Below are positions 1 to 6,349 of a stretch of 6,942 bases of DNA, one piece after another. The first letter of the stretch is position 1; each line of letters begins with the position of its first letter. A program made the position numbers and the translations under genes. The notes under the pieces were generated by a model. It made no database searches, had not been told where the DNA came from, and saw only the letters and a program-made list of their open reading frames with translations. Origin of the DNA: OMOG01 sp041485845 (lineage in GTDB: Bacteria > Acidobacteriota > Terriglobia > Bryobacterales > Bryobacteraceae). Where the stretch lies: positions 1-6,942 of the forward strand of contig JBGPKH010000496.1 in assembly GCA_041485845.1 (NCBI GenBank), written 5' to 3'.

Positions 1-138
1 GAAGGGTTCGGCCTGGCGCACGCTCTGGTAGTGCAAAGTCTTGGCAACCAAGTCCTTACCGGTTCCGTTCTCGCCTTCCAGCAGGATCGTGGTGGCTTCG
101 CTGGCGGCGACCCGTCGCAGGAGCGCAGCGTAATCGCC
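1..138 (-). pseudogene. Sigma-54-dependent activator fragment (AAA+ Walker A region), runs off left edge
   Basis: The minus strand reads without a stop as about 46 residues, including LLEGENGTGKDLVAKTLHYQS and then RQAEPF. This closely matches the Walker A/GAFTGA-type AAA+ domain of NtrC-family activators, whose consensus is GESGTGKELVARAIH. Such proteins hydrolyse ATP to remodel sigma-54 RNA polymerase at enhancer-dependent promoters. Only the first part of the AAA+ domain is inside the window; the rest would lie left of position 1. Upstream of GDYAALLRRV no receiver, GAF or FHA domain and no credible start codon is seen. The frame stays open but becomes antisense to the permease remnant. 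I infer that the N-terminal half is lost at a junction near 118-138. If the part beyond the edge is intact, this could be a degraded 5' end of a longer gene. The family call is fairly firm; the broken state is inferred. Confidence 0.6.
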
Positions 139-374
139 ATGGTGATGCAGCAGAGCCTCGCGTGGATCGCGGCTGGCACCGCCATCGGGCTGGCGGTGGC
201 TTCGAGTTTCACGCGCTTCCTCTCGAGTCTGTTGTTCGGCGTCTCGCCATACGACCCGGCAACCTTTGCGGTGGCTTCCATGACCTTGGCTCTGGTGGAG
301 CTGGCGGCGTCTTAAATGTGCCCGCTCGACGGGCCACGCGGGCGGACCCGATGACGGCGCTGCGGAGTCAGTGA
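118..374 (+). pseudogene. C-terminal remnant of a MacB/FtsX-like ABC transporter permease, frameshifted
   Basis: The plus strand encodes ERSVIAMVMQQSLAWIAAG, a hydrophobic helix, then TRFLSSLLFGVSPYDPATF, a second helix, and then a TAA at 313. In another frame the expected ending follows at once: VPARRATRADPMTALRSQ and TGA at 372-374. This is the signature C-terminus of the MacB-type permeases abundant in Acidobacteria (ADOP family), usually about 800 residues. Here only about the last 85 residues remain. Removing two of the three A bases at 314-316 restores the canonical ASYVPARRAT reading, so a 2-nt insertion explains the stop. The 5' part is missing and is replaced by the sigma-54 scrap on the opposite strand. 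It is non-functional as seen. A sequencing error could account for the frameshift but not for the missing N-terminus. Confidence 0.82.
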
Positions 375-379
375 ATTGG

Positions 380-417
380 GGCAGGCTTCTGCCTGCCGAC
401 CCGCTTTCCAGCGGATC
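380..417. repeat. Double tetraloop hairpin, REP-like element
   Basis: Two perfect small hairpins lie back to back six bases after the permease stop. The first is GGCAGGC-TTCT-GCCTGCC at 380-397, with a 7-bp stem. The second is CCGCT-TTCC-AGCGG at 401-414, with a 5-bp stem that extends outward through one C-A mismatch to GA/TC at 398-417. Both loops are four pyrimidine-rich bases. No T run follows, so it is not a classical intrinsic terminator. The compact twin-hairpin form and extragenic position after a gene end resemble REP/BIME-type dispersed repeats. Copy number cannot be judged from this window. Confidence 0.55.
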
Positions 418-543
418 CTGCATTCTTCGCGTCAGCGCTGCGACGGCCAACTGAGGAAGCAACTGGCGGCGCGTCCGATAACCTACCTGTTGGGCGAGCT
501 GGATATCCTGCCGCTCGGCGGCTTGGATTCGTCGCGACCGCCG
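418..543. other. Stretch without recognisable gene
   Basis: The stretch lies between the double hairpin and the best ATG of the methyltransferase. Open frames exist on both strands, but their translations are low in hydrophobic patterning, rich in Arg, Ser, Pro and Gly, and match no family I recognise. The methyltransferase frame stays open back to a TTG at 376, but this part does not look like protein. No convincing promoter or RBS is visible. Confidence 0.4.
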
Positions 544-1380
544 ATGGCACAAGGCACCACGCGGCTTCAAGGAACGGGCCGCCTACTCCGAGCCGTTGGC
601 GTCCATCACGTTCGCAAATCTCTGCCAAGCAAGCTTCTTGCCGTGTTCGCGGCTCGTTTTTCCTTTACACCAGATAATTTGGGCCTTAGTTACGATATCT
701 TTACCCGCCGCGACGGAATTCAGACCGCAACCGATTGGGATCGCTATTACACCAATGTGCCGGCTACCGCCAGGCTGACACGCCGTTACACAACCGCGGT
801 GCTCCTGGATGCCATCAAGCGCCACGCAACACCGGCCGCCGGGAGCGGGTCGTTGTCCATGGTCGAGATCGGTGGCGCCAACAGTTGCTTCCTGGACCCC
901 ATACTCGCCGCAGTGGCCTGTGGTTCGTACTGTGTTGTGGATACCAATCAATACGGGCTTTCGCGGCTGGCGCAGCGCGTCGGAAATAACCCGGTCGTCC
1001 GGTTGTTCGAACAGAGCGTGCTCGGCCCTTCGCTCGACACGTCCGCCGATTTGGTGTTCAGCGTGGGCCTGGTAGAGCATTTCGACCGCGGTAGAACCCG
1101 AAAGGCCATGCACGCGCATTTCGATGCCTTGCGGCCGGGCGGCGTCGCGATCATTACTTTTCCCAGTCCGACCCTTCTCTATCGAAGCACTCGATGGCTG
1201 ATCGAGGTGCTGGGGATGTGGAAGTTTCCGGATGAACGGCCGCTCGATCGGCCGGAGGTGCTGGCAGCGGTTCGAGAGCGCGGCGACGTGGTTTACGAGA
1301 AACTCCTGTGGCCCCTGTTTCTGACCCAGGCCCTGATCGTCGCCAAGAAGCGGCCGGCGCCGGCATTCCCGCCGGCGTGA
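544..1380 (+). CDS. Class I SAM-dependent methyltransferase
   Basis: This predicted soluble enzyme would transfer a methyl group from S-adenosylmethionine; the substrate is unknown. From the ATG at 544 (278 residues) the Rossmann-type signatures are in order. Motif I is VEIGGANS at about 107-114, a relaxed E/DxGxGxG. The acidic ribose-binding end of strand 2 is VVDTNQYG at about 131-138. Motif DLVFSVGLVEHF lies at about 169-180, and LRPGGVAIITFP covers strand 5. The N-terminal part contains FSFTPDNLGLSYDIFTRRDG and DWDRYY. The start is uncertain. ATG 544 is the only in-frame ATG upstream of the conserved core but has no clear Shine-Dalgarno. GTG 643 (245 residues) and TTG 679 are alternatives that also lack a clear RBS, and recognisable protein-like sequence begins around 620. 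It converges on the glycosyltransferase gene. Methylation of a glycan or lipid is possible from context but is not shown. Confidence 0.75.
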   Translation: MAQGTTRLQGTGRLLRAVGVHHVRKSLPSKLLAVFAARFSFTPDNLGLSYDIFTRRDGIQTATDWDRYYTNVPATARLTRRYTTAVLLDAIKRHATPAAGSGSLSMVEIGGANSCFLDPILAAVACGSYCVVDTNQYGLSRLAQRVGNNPVVRLFEQSVLGPSLDTSADLVFSVGLVEHFDRGRTRKAMHAHFDALRPGGVAIITFPSPTLLYRSTRWLIEVLGMWKFPDERPLDRPEVLAAVRERGDVVYEKLLWPLFLTQALIVAKKRPAPAFPPA

Positions 1381-1431
1381 GCCCGTGGGACAGACGATCG
1401 GTTTTGGTCGTCTGTCACCCGCCGGCATTCC
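1358..1431. repeat. 12-bp direct repeat flanking the convergent hairpin
   Basis: CGCCGGCATTCC occurs at 1358-1369, inside the last codons of the methyltransferase (PAFPPA end), and again at 1420-1431, just before the stop of the convergent glycosyltransferase. The copies start 62 bases apart and bracket the hairpin at 1389-1416. This may be a relic of a small insertion or duplication. GC-rich sequence makes chance similarity possible, but 12 identical bases in such a small gap is notable. Confidence 0.45.
1389..1416. terminator. Hairpin between convergent genes, possible bidirectional terminator
   Basis: GACAGACGATC at 1389-1399 pairs with GGTCGTCTGTC at 1406-1416, giving an 11-bp stem with one T-G wobble and a six-base GGTTTT loop. 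GTGG/CACC-like flanks add weak pairing. It starts nine bases after the methyltransferase stop and lies 18 bases beyond the glycosyltransferase stop on the other strand, so it could serve both. Neither side has a U tract, so the intrinsic terminator call is an inference from position and stem strength. Confidence 0.5.
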
Positions 1432-1433
1432 GT

Positions 1434-4400
1434 TCACCACACCTCAAATGAGTCCAAATCGACAAATCGTCCCGTGGATTGTGGATGCATCCGGCCGGTG
1501 ACCGCAATCACGGCGAGGTGCTGGGCGCGATCGAAGCAGCAAAAGCTCTGGCGCACCTGCCACTGGACTTGGGGAGAATACAGATCTACCGTGCCCTTGA
1601 CGACGCCATCGATCCGGATTTCGGCAACACCCCGGTTTGGCGCTCTTGTAAACGCGTATATCAGCTCGGTTCCCTGGAACGCGATCGACACCTCCGCTCC
1701 GGGGGCGTCGGTATAACTGATGGTGTGACGGACGGGGCCGTCGAAACTGGTGTCATGTGCCCAATCCCCCTGAAAACGGATCGCCGGGTCGAAATCGTCG
1801 TAGAATCCCCGTCCCACCACCAGCGTCGGCTGGCTCGGCGGTGGGATGCACCCCTTTTCCAGGCGGGCCAGGTACATGTCGCCGGACTCGTACTCCGGCT
1901 GCGCGCATTTCTCCAGGAGCGCCCGTAGCGCGGGAGGACGAACCTCCTCGCCCGGCGCCGGCTTGCGGGCGATGAAGTAGCCCACCTTCCAGCGCTCCAT
2001 GAGCTGCAACATGTCGGGCAGCGTGGAGGCGCGGCGCAGCGCATCCCATGTGGAATATTGATGCCAGTGATTCTCGTAGATGCCTCCCTTGAGTCCCGCG
2101 ATCGCACTGTCACCGGTCAGCAAGACCGCGGAATTCGGATGCCGGCGGTTGTACCACTCGATAACATCCCGGATGGGAGCCGCTTCCCGCACGTAACGTT
2201 CCCGCTCAGCCCGGGAAAACGGCAAGCGCAGGCTGAAGTCCTTGTGATAGTAGCTGGAGGACGGAAGAAAGTAAGTATTCAATGCCAGGCAGGCAGCGAT
2301 ATAGGTGAGCAGAGTTTGAAACATCCAGCGCTGGTTGGATCTCATCCAGGCCAGTAAAGCCGCCAACGGTACCGGCAGAAGCGCCACGGCCGGATAGAGA
2401 TAACGGACATTGGGCATCGCCATGAGAATGATCGCGCCGGCGCCCAGCGCGACTACCGCCGCGCTCGCCACGGGGCGCCGCGAGACCACCAGCAAGCCCA
2501 GAACGACCAGCGGCGCCACGATCAGATACTGGAAACCGAACGAGCCGTTCTGCCCCTCGTAAAATCGGTTGGTGCGAAATGTCAGCGCGTCGAGGGTGCT
2601 CCATTCGAACGGCATCCGGAAGCGGTAGTCGACGATCTCCACCGCGGGATCCAGGAGAGGCGAGCGAATCCTGGAGTTCAGAAACGGGAAGATCGGATTT
2701 CCGGTCTTCCGATACGCGATGGCATAAGTCGGCAACATCGCGCCCAAGAGGAGGAGCAAGGCGAGAGCGCACACCGCCAGCGGCTTCGGCCCGAGCGATT
2801 TCCAATGGCGGACTACTTCCGCGATGGCGAACGGCAGGGCCAGACCCACGAAGGCGATCGCCCCATACTTGGTTGTGACAGCGGTGCCGCCCGCAACCAT
2901 GGCCAGATATAGGAACCGCTTTTCTCCCGTCTCCCCGAAACGCCACAGGGCGGTCATGAGGCCGAGCACCATGGCAGCCAGGAAGTTCTCCACACCCAGA
3001 GTTCCGGTACAGAATTGCACGATCGGCGTTGCCGCGAACGAGGCAGCCAGCAGAAGGCCGGCCGCGGGGGAAACCCAGCGCCGGACCGCGGTATGCAAAA
3101 GCGCCACCACCATCACGAGCATGGCGAAGTTCAAGAGCCGTGCCGCATACTCTCCGCCGAATAGATAGACGATCGCGTACAGCCAATCGCCGCCCATCGG
3201 CATGACCGCCCAAAGGTAGAGGCTTGGCTGGAACGTCATGACCCGGTTGGCGGCAAGGTCCATCGCAATGGGCAGGTGCATGGAGAGGCCGTCCGCGCCA
3301 ATTTCGGGCTTGAGCGCCACCAGCCAGTGCGCCACCATTATGAATACCAGCACGGCGAAGGCGGCACGCTCCCATCCGGAGCGCAATTCCAGGCGCCGCA
3401 GCCGCCGTGACCAGTAAGTCAGCCGGCGCCACACACCGCGGTAATCCAGAATCGGCGGTATCGCCAGGATGACGCCCCAGACCGCCGGATAATTCACCGG
3501 CAACCGGGCCATGAAGGTCATCAGAAAAACATACACGCCGGCGCCCAGCAGGGTGGCGCAAACGTGCTCAGTTAGCGAATCGGCCTTGAGCCTTCCGAGA
3601 ATCCGCGACCCCAGGGCGTTCGACGAGACCAGAAAAAACGCCACCGCCAGCAATGCCTGCGGCCCGATCGCAAGCGTGGTCAGCACCAGCAGGAGCACTG
3701 CCATCAGCGTGGCGAACGTCCAGGGAACCATCGCCAGAAGCGGTACGGCCAGCGCCAGGTATACGCCCCCGTAGCGGATGAAGCGCTTGAGTCCGATCGG
3801 GTACCAGATCTGCTGGCTGAACAGATGGCTGGTCGCCAGCCCGTAAACTTCCACTCCCAGCAGGGCCACGAACGCGACGGCCACCAGCGTGGAAAACGCG
3901 AGGACCGGCGCCGTCCGCCGTTCGCCGGCAGTCCCCTCCTGCGGCTTGAAGATGAACAGCCGCTGCACCGCGAAATTGACGAAGAAGAGAATCGTCTCCA
4001 CTAGCAGCTTGGCCGGAATCGGCGCCACGCCGAACCTTTGGTGCATGAAATGGATGCCGGCGTAAGAAGCCGTGCCGCTCGCCACGACCAGCGCCAGGTA
4101 TTTCGGCAGCACCGTCTTGTGGCGCTGGTGCGAATAAAAAACCGAGCTCCGCACCATCGAGTAGTTGAAGCACACCGATACCAGGCGCCCCAGCACCTGC
4201 GACGCGATGGCATTCTGCGTGCGGTTCCACACCAGGATGTACACCAGGCTGTCCAGCAGTCCGCTCAACACCGACACCGAGCTGAAGCGCAGCAGGACGA
4301 AGTAGATCTTCATCGAGTCGACGATGGGATTGAAGTGCGACGATTTGTTCCCGGCCTCGTAGATCGTCCGGATCGGCACTTCCACCATCGGAATCGACAG

Positions 4401-4955
4401 CTCGTGCGCGGCGATCAGCATCTCCAGCTCGAATTCGTAGCCGGTGGCTTCGTGGCGCAGCAGCTTGGGCAGAAAGCTCGCCGGGATTCCGCGCAGCCCC
4501 GTCTGCGTGTCGGTCAGTTTCTGCCCCAGCAGGGCGTGCATGATCCCGCGCGTCGCGATGTTGCCGAACCGGCTGCGCAGCGGCACCTCGCGGTCGAAGC
4601 TGCGGCTGCCCAAAATCAGCGACTCCGGCTGCGACATCAAGGCGTCGCCGACCCGCTGGATATCCTCCGGGTGATGCTGGCCGTCGGCATCCGCGGTGAC
4701 AATCCCAACGAGGTTCGGGAACGTGCACAGCACGTGATTGATCGCCGTCTTGAGCGCCGATCCCTTCCCCAGGTTCACCGCGTGCCGCAGAAGCCGGACT
4801 TTCGGAAACTCCGCCGCGCGCGCGAACACATCGCGGAACTCCGCGCCGCTGCCGTCGTCCACAATCACGATCGCCGGCGCGAATTGCTCCGAGAGCGTGC
4901 GCACCAGGTCGACCAGGCCGGCCGATGGCCGATACGCAGGGATCACCACGGTCAT
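1434..4955 (-). CDS. Multidomain membrane glycosyltransferase: GT2 + GtrA-like + GT-C-like + C-terminal beta-sandwich
   Basis: This is a giant fusion of 1173 residues from the ATG at 4955. Residues 1-215 form a cytoplasmic GT2 domain of the DPM1/GtrB type: TVVIPAY at the start, VDDGSG with D33-D34, DADGQHHPE with the D89-x-D91 metal and nucleotide-sugar motif, and QTGLRG at about 151. Such enzymes load a sugar onto polyprenyl phosphate. Residues 219-337 give four hydrophobic helices with NYSMVRSSVF and NFAVQRLFIFK, typical of GtrA-like proteins (proposed lipid-sugar flippases). Residues 350-897 are polytopic and GT-C-like. An external-loop acidic motif DGLSMHLP lies at 555-562, followed by TTKYGA, GNPIFPF and NVRYLYP; such enzymes move sugar from the lipid carrier to an acceptor outside the membrane. 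Residues 899-1049 are soluble. Residues 1050-1173 resemble a jelly-roll module found on secreted carbohydrate-active proteins, with RIDGVVKGTVDLYS and FVDLDSFEV. Usual GT2 or GtrA proteins are 130-400 residues. A TTG at 4994 would add 13 residues. The acceptor is unknown; the domain calls are firm, the combined role is inferred. Confidence 0.88.
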   Translation of the reverse strand: MTVVIPAYRPSAGLVDLVRTLSEQFAPAIVIVDDGSGAEFRDVFARAAEFPKVRLLRHAVNLGKGSALKTAINHVLCTFPNLVGIVTADADGQHHPEDIQRVGDALMSQPESLILGSRSFDREVPLRSRFGNIATRGIMHALLGQKLTDTQTGLRGIPASFLPKLLRHEATGYEFELEMLIAAHELSIPMVEVPIRTIYEAGNKSSHFNPIVDSMKIYFVLLRFSSVSVLSGLLDSLVYILVWNRTQNAIASQVLGRLVSVCFNYSMVRSSVFYSHQRHKTVLPKYLALVVASGTASYAGIHFMHQRFGVAPIPAKLLVETILFFVNFAVQRLFIFKPQEGTAGERRTAPVLAFSTLVAVAFVALLGVEVYGLATSHLFSQQIWYPIGLKRFIRYGGVYLALAVPLLAMVPWTFATLMAVLLLVLTTLAIGPQALLAVAFFLVSSNALGSRILGRLKADSLTEHVCATLLGAGVYVFLMTFMARLPVNYPAVWGVILAIPPILDYRGVWRRLTYWSRRLRRLELRSGWERAAFAVLVFIMVAHWLVALKPEIGADGLSMHLPIAMDLAANRVMTFQPSLYLWAVMPMGGDWLYAIVYLFGGEYAARLLNFAMLVMVVALLHTAVRRWVSPAAGLLLAASFAATPIVQFCTGTLGVENFLAAMVLGLMTALWRFGETGEKRFLYLAMVAGGTAVTTKYGAIAFVGLALPFAIAEVVRHWKSLGPKPLAVCALALLLLLGAMLPTYAIAYRKTGNPIFPFLNSRIRSPLLDPAVEIVDYRFRMPFEWSTLDALTFRTNRFYEGQNGSFGFQYLIVAPLVVLGLLVVSRRPVASAAVVALGAGAIILMAMPNVRYLYPAVALLPVPLAALLAWMRSNQRWMFQTLLTYIAACLALNTYFLPSSSYYHKDFSLRLPFSRAERERYVREAAPIRDVIEWYNRRHPNSAVLLTGDSAIAGLKGGIYENHWHQYSTWDALRRASTLPDMLQLMERWKVGYFIARKPAPGEEVRPPALRALLEKCAQPEYESGDMYLARLEKGCIPPPSQPTLVVGRGFYDDFDPAIRFQGDWAHDTSFDGPVRHTISYTDAPGAEVSIAFQGTELIYAFTRAPNRGVAEIRIDGVVKGTVDLYSPQVQWQVRQSFCCFDRAQHLAVIAVTGRMHPQSTGRFVDLDSFEVW

Positions 4956-4963
4956 GCGATCGG

Positions 4964-4970
4964 CCTCTTC
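4964..4970 (-). promoter_or_regulatory. Shine-Dalgarno that decides the glycosyltransferase start
   Basis: GAAGAGG on the minus strand lies eight bases before the ATG at 4955. That ATG begins MTVVIPAY, which is where GT2 domains normally start. The in-frame TTG at 4994 falls four bases after the argD stop, and the 13 extra residues it would add (PPVLKSSEEADR) are not conserved-looking. The ATG is therefore preferred. Confidence 0.6.
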
Positions 4971-4998
4971 GGAAGATTTCAAAACCGGCGGCAAACTA

Positions 4999-6219
4999 CT
5001 ACTTTACCTTCGTGAAGAGCTTGCCGAGGATTTTGACCGCCTGGTCGACTTCCTTCTCGGTCGCAATGTAGGGCGGAAGGAAGCGCAGCACGGTGTCGTG
5101 CGTGCAGTTGATCAGCAGTCCGGCGGCCATGGCGTCGAGCACCATCTGTTTCCCTGGAACCGCCAGTTCCATCCCCAGCATCAGGCCGAAGCCGCGCACC
5201 TCCTTCACGAAGCCGTGCTTGCGCGCCAGTTCGTTCAGCGTCACGTGGAAGTACCCGCCCACGCGCTGAATCGCCGGCAGCAGTTCTTCGAGAATGTCCA
5301 GGAACTCCAGCGCCACGCGGCACGCCAGGGCCCCGCCGCCGAACGTGGTGCCGTGCATGCCGGGCTTGATCGCCGCCGCCGCCTTCTCGTTGGCCACGAT
5401 GAAGCCCAGCGGAATCCCGCAGGCCACCGGCTTGGCCGCCACCACCACGTCCGGCAGAATCACGGGGTGCGCGCGCTGGTAGGCGAAGTAGGTGCCCGGC
5501 CGGCCCACGCCGCACTGTGTTTCGTCGGCCACCAGCAGGGCGTTGAAGCGGTCCGCCAGTTCCCGCGCTTTCACCACATACTCGTGCGTCAGAGGATTGA
5601 TGCCGCCCTCGCCCTGGATCAACTCCACCACGATCCCCGCAGTACGTTCGCTGCAGGCCGCCTCCAGCGCGGGAATGTCATTCGGGGGGACGAACCTCAC
5701 CCCCGGGATCAGCGGCTCGAAATCCTGCCGGTATTTGGCCTGCCCGGTGATGGAGAGAGCGCCCAATGTGCGCCCGTGAAACGAGTTCTCGAGCGAGACG
5801 ATCTCGAACTTCCCGGCATCGATGCTGCGGCCGTGTGAGTGGATCATCTTGAGCGCGCCTTCGATGGCCTCGGCGCCGGTGTTGGCGAAGAACGCGCGCG
5901 CCAGTCCGCTCATCTCCACCAGGCGTTTGGCCAGCGGCCCCTGATACTGGTGGTAATAAAGGTTCGAGGAATGGATCAGCAGGCCGGCCTGGTCGCGGAT
6001 CGCTTTCACGATGCGCGGATGCGCGTGGCCCAGCGCGTTCACCCCGATCCCGGAGAGGAAATCCAGGTAACGGCGGCCTTCCAGATCGTAAAGGTAGCAG
6101 CCCTTTCCGCGCGACAGGGCGAGCGGATACCGGGCATAATTCTGGAGCAGATAATCGCGCTCCAGGTCCATGATGGCCTGGGCGGGGTTCTCCACGGCAG
6201 GGGGAAGAGCGCTTGTCAT
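4999..6219 (-). CDS. argD: Acetylornithine aminotransferase (class III PLP aminotransferase)
   Basis: This cytoplasmic PLP enzyme of arginine biosynthesis interconverts N-acetylglutamate 5-semialdehyde plus glutamate with N-acetylornithine plus 2-oxoglutarate. It has 406 residues, the normal family length. Visible signatures are GIGVNALGHAHPRIV at 57-71, the phosphate-binding NTGAEAIEGALK at 113-124, SFHGRTLGALS at 146-156, ADETQCGVGR with the PLP-ring aspartate D232, the Schiff-base lysine K263 in AAKPVACGIPLGF, HGTTFGGGALACR at 289-301 and LRFLPPY near the end. All catalytic residues seem present. DETQCG replaces the commoner DEVQTG or DEIQCG. The gene ends with two consecutive in-frame TAG codons. 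The glycosyltransferase ATG follows after 43 bases on the same strand, so cotranscription is plausible. No other arginine gene is next to it. Succinyldiaminopimelate or another ornithine-type aminotransferase activity cannot be excluded. The start was chosen at ATG 6219; M17 (MDLERDY) is an alternative. Confidence 0.9.
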   Translation of the reverse strand: MTSALPPAVENPAQAIMDLERDYLLQNYARYPLALSRGKGCYLYDLEGRRYLDFLSGIGVNALGHAHPRIVKAIRDQAGLLIHSSNLYYHQYQGPLAKRLVEMSGLARAFFANTGAEAIEGALKMIHSHGRSIDAGKFEIVSLENSFHGRTLGALSITGQAKYRQDFEPLIPGVRFVPPNDIPALEAACSERTAGIVVELIQGEGGINPLTHEYVVKARELADRFNALLVADETQCGVGRPGTYFAYQRAHPVILPDVVVAAKPVACGIPLGFIVANEKAAAAIKPGMHGTTFGGGALACRVALEFLDILEELLPAIQRVGGYFHVTLNELARKHGFVKEVRGFGLMLGMELAVPGKQMVLDAMAAGLLINCTHDTVLRFLPPYIATEKEVDQAVKILGKLFTKVK

Positions 6220-6225
6220 CTACTC

Positions 6226-6231
6226 ATCATA
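6226..6231 (-). promoter_or_regulatory. Candidate -10 box of argD, leaderless transcript
   Basis: TATGAT on the minus strand is separated from the argD ATG by only GAGTAG. That spacing puts the predicted transcription start at or next to the A of ATG. It sits in a small AT-rich pocket within GC-rich DNA. The -35 position 17 bases upstream (GTTCCG) is weak; a TTGACG lies at 6233-6238 but is far too close to act as its -35. No Shine-Dalgarno stands before the ATG, which agrees with leaderless translation. Confidence 0.4.
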
Positions 6232-6297
6232 ACGTCAAGTGGCGCCGCCGGAACGGGCGAGGTCTTCGGTTTCGTCACCGGCCTCAACCGCATGCCC

Positions 6298-6349
6298 CGC
6301 ATCGAGCGCGACGGGCGCGTGCTACCGGCGCCTGAACCATCCCAACATC
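6298..6349 (+). pseudogene. Possible inverted scrap of a second Ser/Thr kinase (alphaC helix to HPN motif)
   Basis: Read on the plus strand, 6298-6330 gives RIERDGRVLPA and, after one extra C at 6331, LNHPNIGRI. The intact N-lobe on the minus strand reads RFQREARTASALNHPNICTI. The pattern R-x-x-R-(D/E)-x-R-x-x-x-A-LNHPNI is shared, including 17 identical bases for the LNHPNI part. I read it as a degenerate, 1-nt frameshifted copy of the alphaC-beta4 segment facing the other way. Sequence further left (EVFGFVTGLNRM) does not look like a kinase, so the amino acid part could be chance. The 17-base identity is the solid element. Confidence 0.3.

Noticed and set aside
376..543. TTG at 376 as methyltransferase start
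   Set aside because: It falls in front of the double hairpin, has no RBS, and the added residues are not protein-like.
664..678. TTTACA and GATAAT hexamers as a promoter
   Set aside because: Only three bases lie between them, and they sit inside or at the start of the methyltransferase coding core.
583..1440. Minus-strand open frame opposite the methyltransferase
   Set aside because: The translation has no recognisable domain; the plus strand gives a complete SAM-binding fold.
2206..3561. 451-codon minus-strand frame overlapping the glycosyltransferase
   Set aside because: It is a frame-shifted shadow of the membrane region, rich in Arg/Gly/Pro, while the main frame has clear transmembrane segments and conserved motifs.
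4038..5838. Long plus-strand open frames opposite the GT2 domain and argD
   Set aside because: They are antisense to two clearly recognised genes, have His/Arg/Gln-rich translations without family features, and reflect the high GC of the third codon position.
6233..6238. TTGACG as -35 box for argD
   Set aside because: It is one base from the TATGAT box, so spacing excludes a normal -35/-10 pair; used with a later -10 it would place the start inside argD.
6238..6333. Plus-strand EVFGFVTGLNRM... as a separate gene
   Set aside because: There is no start codon with RBS, no family recognised, and the frame runs antisense through the kinase; only the 17-base repeat portion can be explained.
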